A DNA stretch of 64,000 bases, taken from Micromonospora qiuiae. Its GTDB lineage: Bacteria; Actinomycetota; Actinomycetes; Mycobacteriales; Micromonosporaceae. The position numbers and the translations under genes are program-made. The stretch lies in assembly GCF_016863555.1 (NCBI RefSeq), contig NZ_BOPC01000011.1, positions 1 to 64,000 on the forward strand. The letters run 5' to 3'. A model generated the notes under the pieces. That model did no database searches, was not told the origin of the DNA, and saw only the letters and a program-made list of their open reading frames with translations. Shown in pieces: positions 17,781 to 24,900 of this stretch (position 1 is its first letter; the number at the start of each line of letters is the position of its first letter).

Positions 17781-18698
17781 GTGGGCGCGGGCCATGACCA
17801 TCACCACGCCGCGGTGTCGACCGCCGCGCACCGCCACTCCGGCCGGCTGTGGGCGGCGTTCGCCCTGCTCGGCGTCCTGATGGTGGTCGAGGCGGTGACC
17901 GCCCTGCGGACCGGCTCGCTGGCCCTGCTCTCCGACGCCGGCCACATGTTCACCGACGTGCTGGGCATCGGGATGGCCCTCGCGGCCGTCGCCGCCACCC
18001 GCCGCCCCGGCGCCGACCCGCAGCGCACCTTCGGGCTCTACCGCCTGGAGGTGCTCGCCGCACTGGCCAACGCCGTGCTGCTCGCCGGCGTCGCGGTCTA
18101 CGTCCTGGTCGAGGCGGTACGCCGGTTCGGCCACCCGCCCGAGGTGCTCGCCGGGCCGGTGCTGGTGGTGGCCACGCTGGGCCTGTTCGCCAACCTGGCC
18201 GCGTTCGCGCTGCTGCGGTCCGGGGCGAAGGTCAGCATCAACCTGCGCGGAGCGTACCTGGAAGTGCTGGCCGACCTGCTCGGCTCACTGGGGGTCATCG
18301 CGGCGGCGCTGGTGATCGCGGTGACCGACTGGTGGTGGGCCGATCCGCTGGTGGCGGTCGCGATCGGTCTGTTCATCCTGCCCCGGACGTGGCGCCTCGG
18401 TCGGGCGGCGGTACGGATCCTGGTGCAGGCCGCTCCGGAGCACCTCCAGGTCACCGCGGTGCACGACCGGCTGGCCGCGGTGCCCGGCGTGGCCGGCGTC
18501 CACGACCTGCACGTCTGGACGCTAACCTCCGGCATGGAGGTGGCCTCGGCGCACCTGACCATGGCGCCCGGCGCCGAGGTCGGCGCGGTGCTGGCCGCCG
18601 CCCGGGCGGCGCTGCACGAGGACTTTCACATCGAGCACGCGACCCTGCAGATCGAACCGGGCGCGAACCCCGGGGCCTGCGGGGCGGTCGAGTGGTAG
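17781..18698 (+). CDS. Cation diffusion facilitator metal exporter (CzcD/ZitB-like)
   Basis: Exports divalent metals such as Zn2+ or Co2+ in exchange for protons. The 305-residue protein has six predicted membrane helices. The metal-site residues lie in helix 2 (LLSDAGHMFTDVLG, HD-type) and helix 5 (YLEVLADLLGSLGV). A His-rich N-terminus (GHDHHH) and a C-terminal cytoplasmic ferredoxin-like domain (VAGVHDLHVWTLTSGM) complete the usual CDF plan. GTG 17781 is the start. The 95-bp upstream gap contains an A+T-rich patch (about 17715-17750) that is the likely promoter. No metal-responsive regulator is adjacent. Confidence 0.93.
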   Translation: MGAGHDHHHAAVSTAAHRHSGRLWAAFALLGVLMVVEAVTALRTGSLALLSDAGHMFTDVLGIGMALAAVAATRRPGADPQRTFGLYRLEVLAALANAVLLAGVAVYVLVEAVRRFGHPPEVLAGPVLVVATLGLFANLAAFALLRSGAKVSINLRGAYLEVLADLLGSLGVIAAALVIAVTDWWWADPLVAVAIGLFILPRTWRLGRAAVRILVQAAPEHLQVTAVHDRLAAVPGVAGVHDLHVWTLTSGMEVASAHLTMAPGAEVGAVLAAARAALHEDFHIEHATLQIEPGANPGACGAVEW

Positions 18699-18855
18699 CG
18701 GGGACATCGGCAAAATAGAGTATTGACCGCTTATGTCTGATTCACTGGTACGTGACCGATTACCACGAGTCACACCGGCTGCATGAGTCACAGCAGCCCC
18801 GGTAGGCTCGGATCCGGCCTCCGCCAGGCGGCACCCACCGGTGCCGGCGGTGGTC

Positions 18856-18971
18856 GCCGCCTAATCGCCCGTCAGGGCGAGCCGGGGAACCACGTTCCTG
18901 GGGTGCATCCGCGCACGCGGTAGGGATCTTCCGTCCCGAACCCGTCAGCTAACCCGGTCGGCGGCTGACGG
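18856..18971 (+). promoter_or_regulatory. c-di-AMP riboswitch (ydaO/yuaA type)
   Basis: Conserved blocks of the ydaO aptamer appear in order: gccgcctaatcgcc, ccggggaaccacg (18881-18894), ctggggtgcatccg (18899-18912), the agggatcttccgtcccgaac block, and cccgtcagctaacccgg. The closing stem pairs gccgcc (18856-18861) with ggcggc (18960-18965). This riboswitch class binds cyclic di-AMP and in actinomycetes often controls cell-wall remodelling genes, which fits the gene downstream. An alternative 8-bp stem, ccgtcagc (18942-18949) with gctgacgg (18964-18971), would compete with the closing stem and run into the ribosome site gaagga (18971-18976). Upstream, gagtcaca occurs twice (18767, 18785). Confidence 0.9.
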
Positions 18972-18983
18972 AAGGACATGTGC

Positions 18984-20090
18984 ATGCCAGCAGTGGCAAC
19001 CGTGAGACCGGCCGCCCGAATGGCGGCCCTGATCGCCGCGGTGCTCATTCTCGCGCTGACCGTCGCGCTCGCACCGTTGCGCCCCGCGACCGCCGCGCCC
19101 CAGGGGTTGCGCGCGGCAGCCCCCAGCGACGTGGACGACGAGGGTGGCACCCCGGCGCTACGCGCCCAACTGGAAGCCGCCAGCAAGGGTTATCTCGACG
19201 CCAAGGCGGCGCTGGACCGCTCGATCAAGCGGCAGAAGCAACTGGCCGACCAGCTCAGCAGCACCGAGGAGCAACTCGGCGAGCGGTCCGCCAAGGTCGC
19301 CGAGATCGCCGCGCAGGCCTACCGCAGCGGGCGACTCGGCGCCGCGTCGGCGCTGCTCAACAGCGGCTCCCCGGCCGGCTTCATGGACCGGGCGGCGGCG
19401 CTGGACGCGGTGGCCGCCAACGAGGACCGCGCGATACGCGAGCTCCAGGCCACCCGCGACGAGGTCCGCAAGACCAAGCAGGCCCTGGACGTGGAGGTCC
19501 AGGAGCAGCGCAAGCAGGTGGCCGTGATGGCCAAGCGCAAGGAACAGGCCGAGCGGGCGCTGACCGTCGCCAACGAGCGGGCTGAGGCGGCCGAACGGGC
19601 CGAACGCGCCGCCGCCGCCAACCGGGCACCGACGAGCAGCGGTCGGTCGTCCAGCGCCACCGCCAAGCCCGCGCCGCGCAATTCCAACGGCTCCTGGCCG
19701 GCGGAATCGTGCAGCGTGAACGACCCCACTCCGGCCAACGGCTGCATCACCCCGCGTACGCTGCACGCCTTGCAGCAGGCCAAGGCGGCCGGCTTCACCC
19801 GGTACGTCTCCTGCTACCGATCGGGCGGCTCGGGTGAGCACCCGAAGGGTCGGGCCTGTGACTTCGCGGCACAGAAGAACGGTTTCGGCGGGGCGGCCAC
19901 CGGCGGTGACCGGACGTACGGCAACAACCTGGCGGCGTACTTCGTGAACAATGCCGACCGGCTCGCCGTGCTCTACGTGATCTGGTACAAGCAGATCTGG
20001 CTGCCCAGCAGCGGGTGGAAATCGTACAGCGGCGCTCGTGGCGATCCGTCCAGCGACCACACCAACCACGTCCACCTGTCGGTGTACTAG
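18984..20090 (+). CDS. Secreted coiled-coil protein with C-terminal cell-wall-associated domain
   Basis: A 368-residue exported protein. A signal peptide (MAALIAAVLILALTVALAPL, ending in TAAPQG) precedes a long coiled coil rich in Lys/Gln/Glu (about residues 55-215), as in PcsB/RipC-type peptidoglycan hydrolase regulators. After an Ala/Ser/Pro linker comes a C-terminal domain (about 240-368) with paired cysteines (SCSVND, GCITPRT, SCYRSG) and His/Asp residues (GRACDFA, SSDHTNHVHL). This arrangement resembles the ARB_07466-like domain found on actinobacterial cell-wall proteins, possibly a peptidase; that is inference. ATG 18984 is chosen because gaagga lies 7 nt upstream; ATG 18978 is too close. 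Its expression should respond to c-di-AMP through the leader. Confidence 0.88.
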   Translation: MPAVATVRPAARMAALIAAVLILALTVALAPLRPATAAPQGLRAAAPSDVDDEGGTPALRAQLEAASKGYLDAKAALDRSIKRQKQLADQLSSTEEQLGERSAKVAEIAAQAYRSGRLGAASALLNSGSPAGFMDRAAALDAVAANEDRAIRELQATRDEVRKTKQALDVEVQEQRKQVAVMAKRKEQAERALTVANERAEAAERAERAAAANRAPTSSGRSSSATAKPAPRNSNGSWPAESCSVNDPTPANGCITPRTLHALQQAKAAGFTRYVSCYRSGGSGEHPKGRACDFAAQKNGFGGAATGGDRTYGNNLAAYFVNNADRLAVLYVIWYKQIWLPSSGWKSYSGARGDPSSDHTNHVHLSVY

Positions 20091-20094
20091 CCGA

Positions 20095-20144
20095 ACGACA
20101 CAGCGGGGTGGGTCGCCGTGAGGCGGCTCACCCCGCTGTCGTTT
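20095..20144 (+). terminator. Hairpin terminator with short T-tract
   Basis: acgaca(ca)gcggggtg pairs with caccccgctgtcgt, 14 bp with one 2-nt bulge, followed by ttt. It lies 5 bp after the riboswitch-controlled gene. Confidence 0.8.
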
Positions 20145-20284
20145 CCGCACCCTCCGCCGAGCGTGGGTCGGCGTCGCCGCCCTCGCCCGTCGCCGTGCGC
20201 CCTCGCACCACCTTCGTTACGGTCCAACCAGTAAGCGGACATTTTGTCGCGGGCGGGAGGGACGATCATGGGCAGGTGTCAGCC

Positions 20285-21265
20285 ATGAGCGGCCGGGTGA
20301 TGGTCTTCGCGCCGACACCACTGCTCACCGTCACGATCGATCAGCCGAACGAGGCCCCGGAGCTGCACCTGCATCCCGGCGGCCAGGGCGTCTGGCAGGC
20401 CCGGATGGTGCTGTCGCACGGCATCGACGTGGTGCTCTGCACGGCGCTCGGTGGCGAGATCGGGCAGGTGTTGGAGCCGCTGCTGGTCAGCGAGGGAGTC
20501 GACCTCAAGGTGGTGGCGCGCGACTCGGGCGGCAGCGGCGGGTACGTGCACGATCGCCGCGAGGGCACCCGGCACGAGATCGTCGACGTGACCGGCCAGC
20601 CGTTGAGTCGACACGAGCTGGACGAGTTGTACAACCTGGCGCTGGGCGAAGGGCTGCGCGCGGCGGTGAGCATACTGAGCGGCCCGAACGATCCTTCACT
20701 GGTCCCGCCCGACCTCTACCGGCGCTTCGCCGCCGACCTCGGCGCCAACGGCAGTCGGGTGGTGGTCGACCTCAGTGGCGAGCACCTGACCGCCGTACTG
20801 GACGGCGGCGTCTTCTTCCTCAAGGTCAGCCACGAGGAGCTGATCGCCGACGGGCGGGCCGCCGGCGACGGGGCGGAGCAGCTCACCCGTGCGATGCACG
20901 AGCTGCACGCCGCCGGCGCCGAGAACGTGGTGGTCAGCCGGGCCGACCAACCGGCGCTGGCGCTGGTCGACGGGGAGGCGTTCGAGGTGCGGATGCCGCG
21001 CTTGGAGACCGCCGATCCGCGTGGGGCAGGCGACTCGATGACGGCCAGCGTGGCGGCCGTGGTGGCCCGGGGCGGCGACGTACGCACCGCGATCCGCACC
21101 GGCGCGGCGGCCGGCGCGCTGAACGTCACCCGGCACGGTCTGGGCACCGGGCGGCTCGATTCGATCAACGGTCTGGTCGACCGGGTTCGACTGGAGCCGG
21201 CGGGCGTCCTTCCACATCAGCGCACCACCCCGGACGAGCTGGCCCAGCGGGCGGCGGGACGATGA
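20285..21265 (+). CDS. PfkB-family sugar kinase (1-phosphofructokinase-like)
   Basis: A 326-residue ribokinase-family protein. It opens with a beta strand and MVFAPTPLLTVTID. It carries the family's C-terminal signature DPRGAGDSMTA, whose aspartate is the catalytic base, and a GNxxR-like glycine region replaced by GGQGVWQARM. PfkB enzymes phosphorylate sugars such as fructose-1-phosphate or tagatose-6-phosphate. The substrate here is uncertain, since the usual N-terminal GG motif is atypical. ATG 20285 is the likely start; GTG 20276 is an alternative. The stop overlaps the surE ATG (ATGA), so both are co-translated. Confidence 0.85.
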   Translation: MSGRVMVFAPTPLLTVTIDQPNEAPELHLHPGGQGVWQARMVLSHGIDVVLCTALGGEIGQVLEPLLVSEGVDLKVVARDSGGSGGYVHDRREGTRHEIVDVTGQPLSRHELDELYNLALGEGLRAAVSILSGPNDPSLVPPDLYRRFAADLGANGSRVVVDLSGEHLTAVLDGGVFFLKVSHEELIADGRAAGDGAEQLTRAMHELHAAGAENVVVSRADQPALALVDGEAFEVRMPRLETADPRGAGDSMTASVAAVVARGGDVRTAIRTGAAAGALNVTRHGLGTGRLDSINGLVDRVRLEPAGVLPHQRTTPDELAQRAAGR

Positions 21266-22086
21266 CGGTGCGAATGCTGATCACCAACGACGACGGCATC
21301 GACGCCCCCGGCATCCAGGCGCTGGCCCGAGCGGCGGTCGACCGCGGGTACGACGTGGTGGTCGCCGCGCCGCTGGAGGAGGCGAGCGGAACCAGCGCCG
21401 CGATGAGCGCTCTGGAGCGGGACGGGCAGGTGGTGGTCCGCGAGCAGCTGCTGCCGGAGTTGGACGGGGTGCCGGCTTTCGGGGTGGGCGGCTCCCCCGG
21501 ATTCATCGCGCTCATCGCCGTGCACGGCGCCTTCGGGCCGCCACCGGCGGTGCTGCTGTCCGGCATCAACCGAGGCGCCAACGCGGGTCGCGCGGTGCTG
21601 CACTCCGGCACCGTGGGCGCGGCGTTCACGGCCGCCGCCAACGGCTGTCGGGCCATGGCCGTGTCGCTGGACGTGCTGTCGGTGGGTGAGGCCACCGCGG
21701 CCAGCGGAGGTGCCGCGGTGGCTGCCGCCGCCCGGGTACGCGACGCCGACCGGCACTGGGCGACCGCCGCCCGGGTCGCCCTGGACCTGCTGCCGCGGCT
21801 GACCACCGGGCCGGTGGAGAGCGTGCTCAACGTCAACGCGCCGGACCTGCCGTTCGAGCGGCTGCGCGGGGTCCGGCGGGGCACCCTGGCCACCTTCGGC
21901 CAGGTGCAGATGACCGTCGCCGAGTCCGGCCACGGCTTCGTGCGTACCTCGCTGGAGGAGGCGGGTGAGACGGTGCAGCCCGGCACCGACCTGGCCCTGC
22001 TCGCCGAGGGCTACGCCTCGGTGACGGCGGTCCGGGCCGTGACCGAGGCGACCGACGTCGACCTGTCGGACCTGGGCGCAGGCTGA
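21262..22086 (+). CDS. surE: 5'/3'-nucleotidase SurE
   Basis: A metal-dependent phosphatase acting on nucleoside monophosphates and sometimes other phosphates. The 274-residue protein begins with RMLITNDDGIDAPG, whose Asn9-Asp10-Asp11 bind the metal, and contains the second metal motif SGINRGANAGRAVLHSGTVG. The length is normal. It starts inside the stop of the PfkB gene. The pairing with a sugar kinase suggests linked phosphate metabolism, but this is not a known fixed pair. Confidence 0.93.
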   Translation: MTVRMLITNDDGIDAPGIQALARAAVDRGYDVVVAAPLEEASGTSAAMSALERDGQVVVREQLLPELDGVPAFGVGGSPGFIALIAVHGAFGPPPAVLLSGINRGANAGRAVLHSGTVGAAFTAAANGCRAMAVSLDVLSVGEATAASGGAAVAAAARVRDADRHWATAARVALDLLPRLTTGPVESVLNVNAPDLPFERLRGVRRGTLATFGQVQMTVAESGHGFVRTSLEEAGETVQPGTDLALLAEGYASVTAVRAVTEATDVDLSDLGAG

Positions 22087-22090
22087 GAGC

Positions 22091-22456
22091 TCAGGCGCCG
22101 GGCAGGACCTCGGGGGTGGCGGCGGCACCGGCGTAGTACGGCTCGGGCGCGCCGAAGAGGCCGAGCAGGCCGGTCACCCAGAGCTGCCGGTGCACGAACC
22201 GGCTCGGCTCGGTGACGACCAGTTTCACGCCACTGACCTCGGCGGTCTGGAAGCCGGCGACCATGGCGCTGATGCCCACCGAGTCGATGAAGGTGACCAG
22301 CCGCATGTTGAGCTCGATCCGGGCCGGGCGGCCCTTGGCCAGCACCTCGGCGATGGCTTCCTTCACCTCGTACGCGGTGTCGACGTCGATCTCGCCCCGA
22401 GGGGCGATCTCGATGACACCACCGGGCCGAACCGTCTGCAGGATCGACAGGCTCAC
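22091..22456 (-). CDS. STAS-domain anti-sigma factor antagonist
   Basis: A 121-residue single-domain STAS protein (VIEIAPRGEIDVDTAYEVKE, then LNMRLVTFIDSVGISAMV). The serine in FIDSVGISA is at the position phosphorylated by RsbW-type kinases. Such proteins bind an anti-sigma factor and release a stress or developmental sigma factor. No partner kinase is in the window. GTG 22456 was chosen because GGAGGT is 6 nt upstream; a much longer open frame continues upstream but is the shadow of the next genes. Its stop is 5 bp from the surE stop (convergent). Confidence 0.9.
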   Translation of the reverse strand: MSLSILQTVRPGGVIEIAPRGEIDVDTAYEVKEAIAEVLAKGRPARIELNMRLVTFIDSVGISAMVAGFQTAEVSGVKLVVTEPSRFVHRQLWVTGLLGLFGAPEPYYAGAAATPEVLPGA

Positions 22457-23006
22457 GCGAGCACCTCCACTCGCCCGTCCGACGGGCACCTCATCAGTAC
22501 GCGGGCCGCGACCGAGGGTATTCCTCCAACCACCTCGGTCGCCACCCCTCGGGATGAGCAATTCGCGGACATGGACGCGCCAAAAGCTCCATATCCGGAC
22601 CTTCCAGGACCAATGTACTCGACGCCAGGCGGGTCGCCCAGGCCGCCGAATCAGGGTAGCGGGCCGAGGCCGCCCGGGCAGCGATCCGACGTACCGGCGT
22701 GCCCGACGCCCGGCCCGGCAGCCCGGTGACCACGGGCAGGGCCGGCCCGGTGTGCCTGGCATCACGGATGACCGCGCCCACGAAAGGGTGACGTGACCGC
22801 CGGGCGCCGCCTCCATCCCCGGCCCTGGCTGATCTCCGCCCCGCCGCGCCCGCGTCGACCTCGCCGGCCCCGCTGACCGCTGCCCGGGTTTGCGACGGCG
22901 CCCGGCGGGGCACAGGTTGCCACGGCGAGCCCCGCCGCACCCGGGCACGCCGCCGAGGAGGTCTGATGTGGGCACCGACCTCGGCACTGTCGAGGAGGGA
23001 GCCACC
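22457..23006. other. 550-bp region without a recognisable gene
   Basis: Carries the promoter side of the minus-strand STAS gene and the 5' side of the plus-strand 134-aa gene. Open frames on both strands lack ribosome sites and domain-like sequence. A patch of lower G+C around 22560-22620 is the likeliest promoter zone for the STAS gene. Bases 22955-22962 (GAGGAGGT) would serve an alternative GTG start at 22968. Confidence 0.5.
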
Positions 23007-23411
23007 ATGTTCGGAACCAACCTGCTGGAGCGCCGCACCAAGCCGGAGCGGATCGCCGACCAGGCCTGGCAACACCTCGTTTCGGCCGTCAACACCGCGG
23101 GCGACAGCATCCGCGACACCGCCCGCTCGGCCCGGCACACCTCCGCCAACCTGGCCGACGACGCCGGTAACCTGGTGGGATCGGCGGCCGAGGAGGCCCG
23201 CCGCCGGGCCACCCGCGCCTTCGACGCGCTGGCCGGGCACCGTCCCGCACTACCCTGGACGCTGCTGATCGGTGCGGCCCTGGTCGGTGCCGTGATCGGC
23301 TGGGCCGCGGGCACCGCGGCGCGGGCCGCCGGCAGCCACGACCGCGCCCACGACGACATCGAGTTCGTCGACGTGCAGCGCCCCGACTCCCCCGCCGAGA
23401 CCGACCGCTGA
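23007..23411 (+). CDS. Small membrane-anchored helical protein
   Basis: A 134-residue protein with an amphipathic helical region (about residues 15-75, rich in Ala/Asp/Arg). One membrane helix follows (LPWTLLIGAALVGAVIGWAAG, about 79-99) with a glycine pattern like DUF883/YtxH-type stress proteins, then an acidic tail. ATG 23007 has GAGGAGG 8 nt upstream. GTG 22968, in the same frame, also has a strong site (GAGGAGGT), so a 147-residue form is possible. It sits before the BON-domain and DsbA-like genes, all likely envelope or stress related. Confidence 0.72.
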   Translation: MFGTNLLERRTKPERIADQAWQHLVSAVNTAGDSIRDTARSARHTSANLADDAGNLVGSAAEEARRRATRAFDALAGHRPALPWTLLIGAALVGAVIGWAAGTAARAAGSHDRAHDDIEFVDVQRPDSPAETDR

Positions 23412-23572
23412 CGCGGGCACGGCCCCTGAGCTGTCGCGCCTTCGCCCGATCCGGGTGAGGCCGACTCACCCGAACGGCCACCAGCGTCGCTTGCGGCGGA
23501 TCCGAATCCTGGTCCGCCACCGGACGACTCGACCCGGACGCCGGCCCCGCCCGGCGAGGAAGGAGCGAGGCG

Positions 23573-24262
23573 ATGGCCGACATCTCGACGATCAACCGCA
23601 TCGACCAGGAAATCCGATCCGCGGTGCTCGACGAACTCGACTGGGAGCCCCGGGTACGCCCACACGAGATCGGGGTGACCGTCGCCGAGGGCGTGGTGAC
23701 GCTGACCGGGCGGGTGGACAGCTACGCCAAGAAGTGGGCGGCGGAGCGGGCCGCGCACCGGGTCGGGCAGGTCCGCGCGGTCGCCAACGACCTGACCGTA
23801 CGACTGTCGACCGGCGCGGAACGGGCCGACCCGGAAATCGCCGCGGCGGTCGGACACGCTCTGGAGTGGCACGCGTTCGTGCCGGTCGAGGAGCTGGAGA
23901 TCACGGTCTCCCAGGGCTGGGTGACCCTGCACGGCCAGGTCGAGTGGGAGTACCAGCGCCGCGCCGCGGAACAGGCGATCGGCCAGCTGACCGGCGTACG
24001 CGGAATCAGCAACGGCATCACCGTCCGGCCGGCGGTACGCCCGGACGGCGGCCGCTTGGCCCAGCACATCGTCGACGCCCTGGCGCGCCATCGGGCCACC
24101 GACGTCGAGCGGATCACCGTACGTGTACACGGAGACACGGTGCTGCTGGGCGGGCTGGTGCACTCGATGCCCGAACGCGCCGAGGTGGAGCAGGTCGCCT
24201 GGTCCGCCCCGGGCATCCGGGAAGTGCAGAACCACATCGCGGTCGCCCCGGTCCTGCGCTGA
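23573..24262 (+). CDS. Triple BON-domain protein
   Basis: A 229-residue protein made of three BON repeats at about residues 8-77, 88-157 and 162-228. Each has the pattern of a helix, then I(T/V)V...G.V.L.G.V, then a conserved-glycine turn (for example VTVAEGVVTLTGRVDSYAKK). BON domains bind membranes or other hydrophobic ligands and occur in stress proteins such as OsmY. There is no signal peptide, so it is probably cytoplasmic. A strong ribosome site precedes the ATG. Confidence 0.92.
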   Translation: MADISTINRIDQEIRSAVLDELDWEPRVRPHEIGVTVAEGVVTLTGRVDSYAKKWAAERAAHRVGQVRAVANDLTVRLSTGAERADPEIAAAVGHALEWHAFVPVEELEITVSQGWVTLHGQVEWEYQRRAAEQAIGQLTGVRGISNGITVRPAVRPDGGRLAQHIVDALARHRATDVERITVRVHGDTVLLGGLVHSMPERAEVEQVAWSAPGIREVQNHIAVAPVLR

Positions 24263-24327
24263 GGCCGGGTCGGACCGCCCGGGTCGGGTGAGCCGCGCTC
24301 ACCCGGCCGGGTACGACGCTGGCCGGT

Positions 24328-24888
24328 ATGACCGATCGACTGACCATCCGGCCACCGGGCACTGCGCGGCTCCGCATCCCGGTCATCGAGGACGACCACG
24401 TCCGAGGGCCGGTGGAGGCGCCCGTGACGCTCGTCGTGTACGGCGACTACCAGTGTCGGTTCTGCCGCCTCGCGCACGCCAACCTTCGGGAGGTGCTGCG
24501 GCAGCGGGCCGACTTGGTGCGCCTGGTCCACCGCCACTTCCCCGACGCGGACGTGCACCCGTACGCGGAACAAGCGGCCGAGGCGGCCGAGGCAGCCGGA
24601 CGGCGTGGCCGCTTCTGGGAGATGCACGACTGGTTGTACGACCACCAGGACGAGCTGAACCCGGCGCGCTTGGCGCTCGGCGTCGAGCAGCTCGGCCTGC
24701 CCGCCGCGCAGGTAGCTGCGGAGATCGGGCGGCACGCGGGCGGTGACCGGATCCGGCGCGACGTGGTCGGCGGCATCCGCAGCGGGGTGAAGGCCACCCC
24801 CACCCTCTTCGTGAACGGCACCCTCCACAACGGCGGCTTCGCCCCAACCACCCTCCTGACCACCATCGACACCACCTCCACCCCCTGA
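24328..24888 (+). CDS. DsbA-like thioredoxin-fold oxidoreductase
   Basis: A 186-residue thioredoxin-fold protein of the DsbA/FrnE-like group. It has the redox motif CRFC (Cys43-Cys46) after VTLVVYGDYQ, an inserted helical domain, and the cis-proline motif KATPTLFVNG. It lacks a signal peptide, so it likely works in the cytoplasm on disulfides or as a reductase, unlike exported DsbA. It lies 65 bp after the BON gene on the same strand and faces the convergent LAL regulator. Confidence 0.85.
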   Translation: MTDRLTIRPPGTARLRIPVIEDDHVRGPVEAPVTLVVYGDYQCRFCRLAHANLREVLRQRADLVRLVHRHFPDADVHPYAEQAAEAAEAAGRRGRFWEMHDWLYDHQDELNPARLALGVEQLGLPAAQVAAEIGRHAGGDRIRRDVVGGIRSGVKATPTLFVNGTLHNGGFAPTTLLTTIDTTSTP

Positions 24889-24900
24889 CCCTCCGGGCGG

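Noticed and set aside
15537..18134. 865-residue minus-strand open frame
   Set aside because: It lies antisense to the HelR-type and CDF genes, which have clear motifs; its translation is His/Gln/Arg-rich without any domain. A typical G+C-rich shadow.
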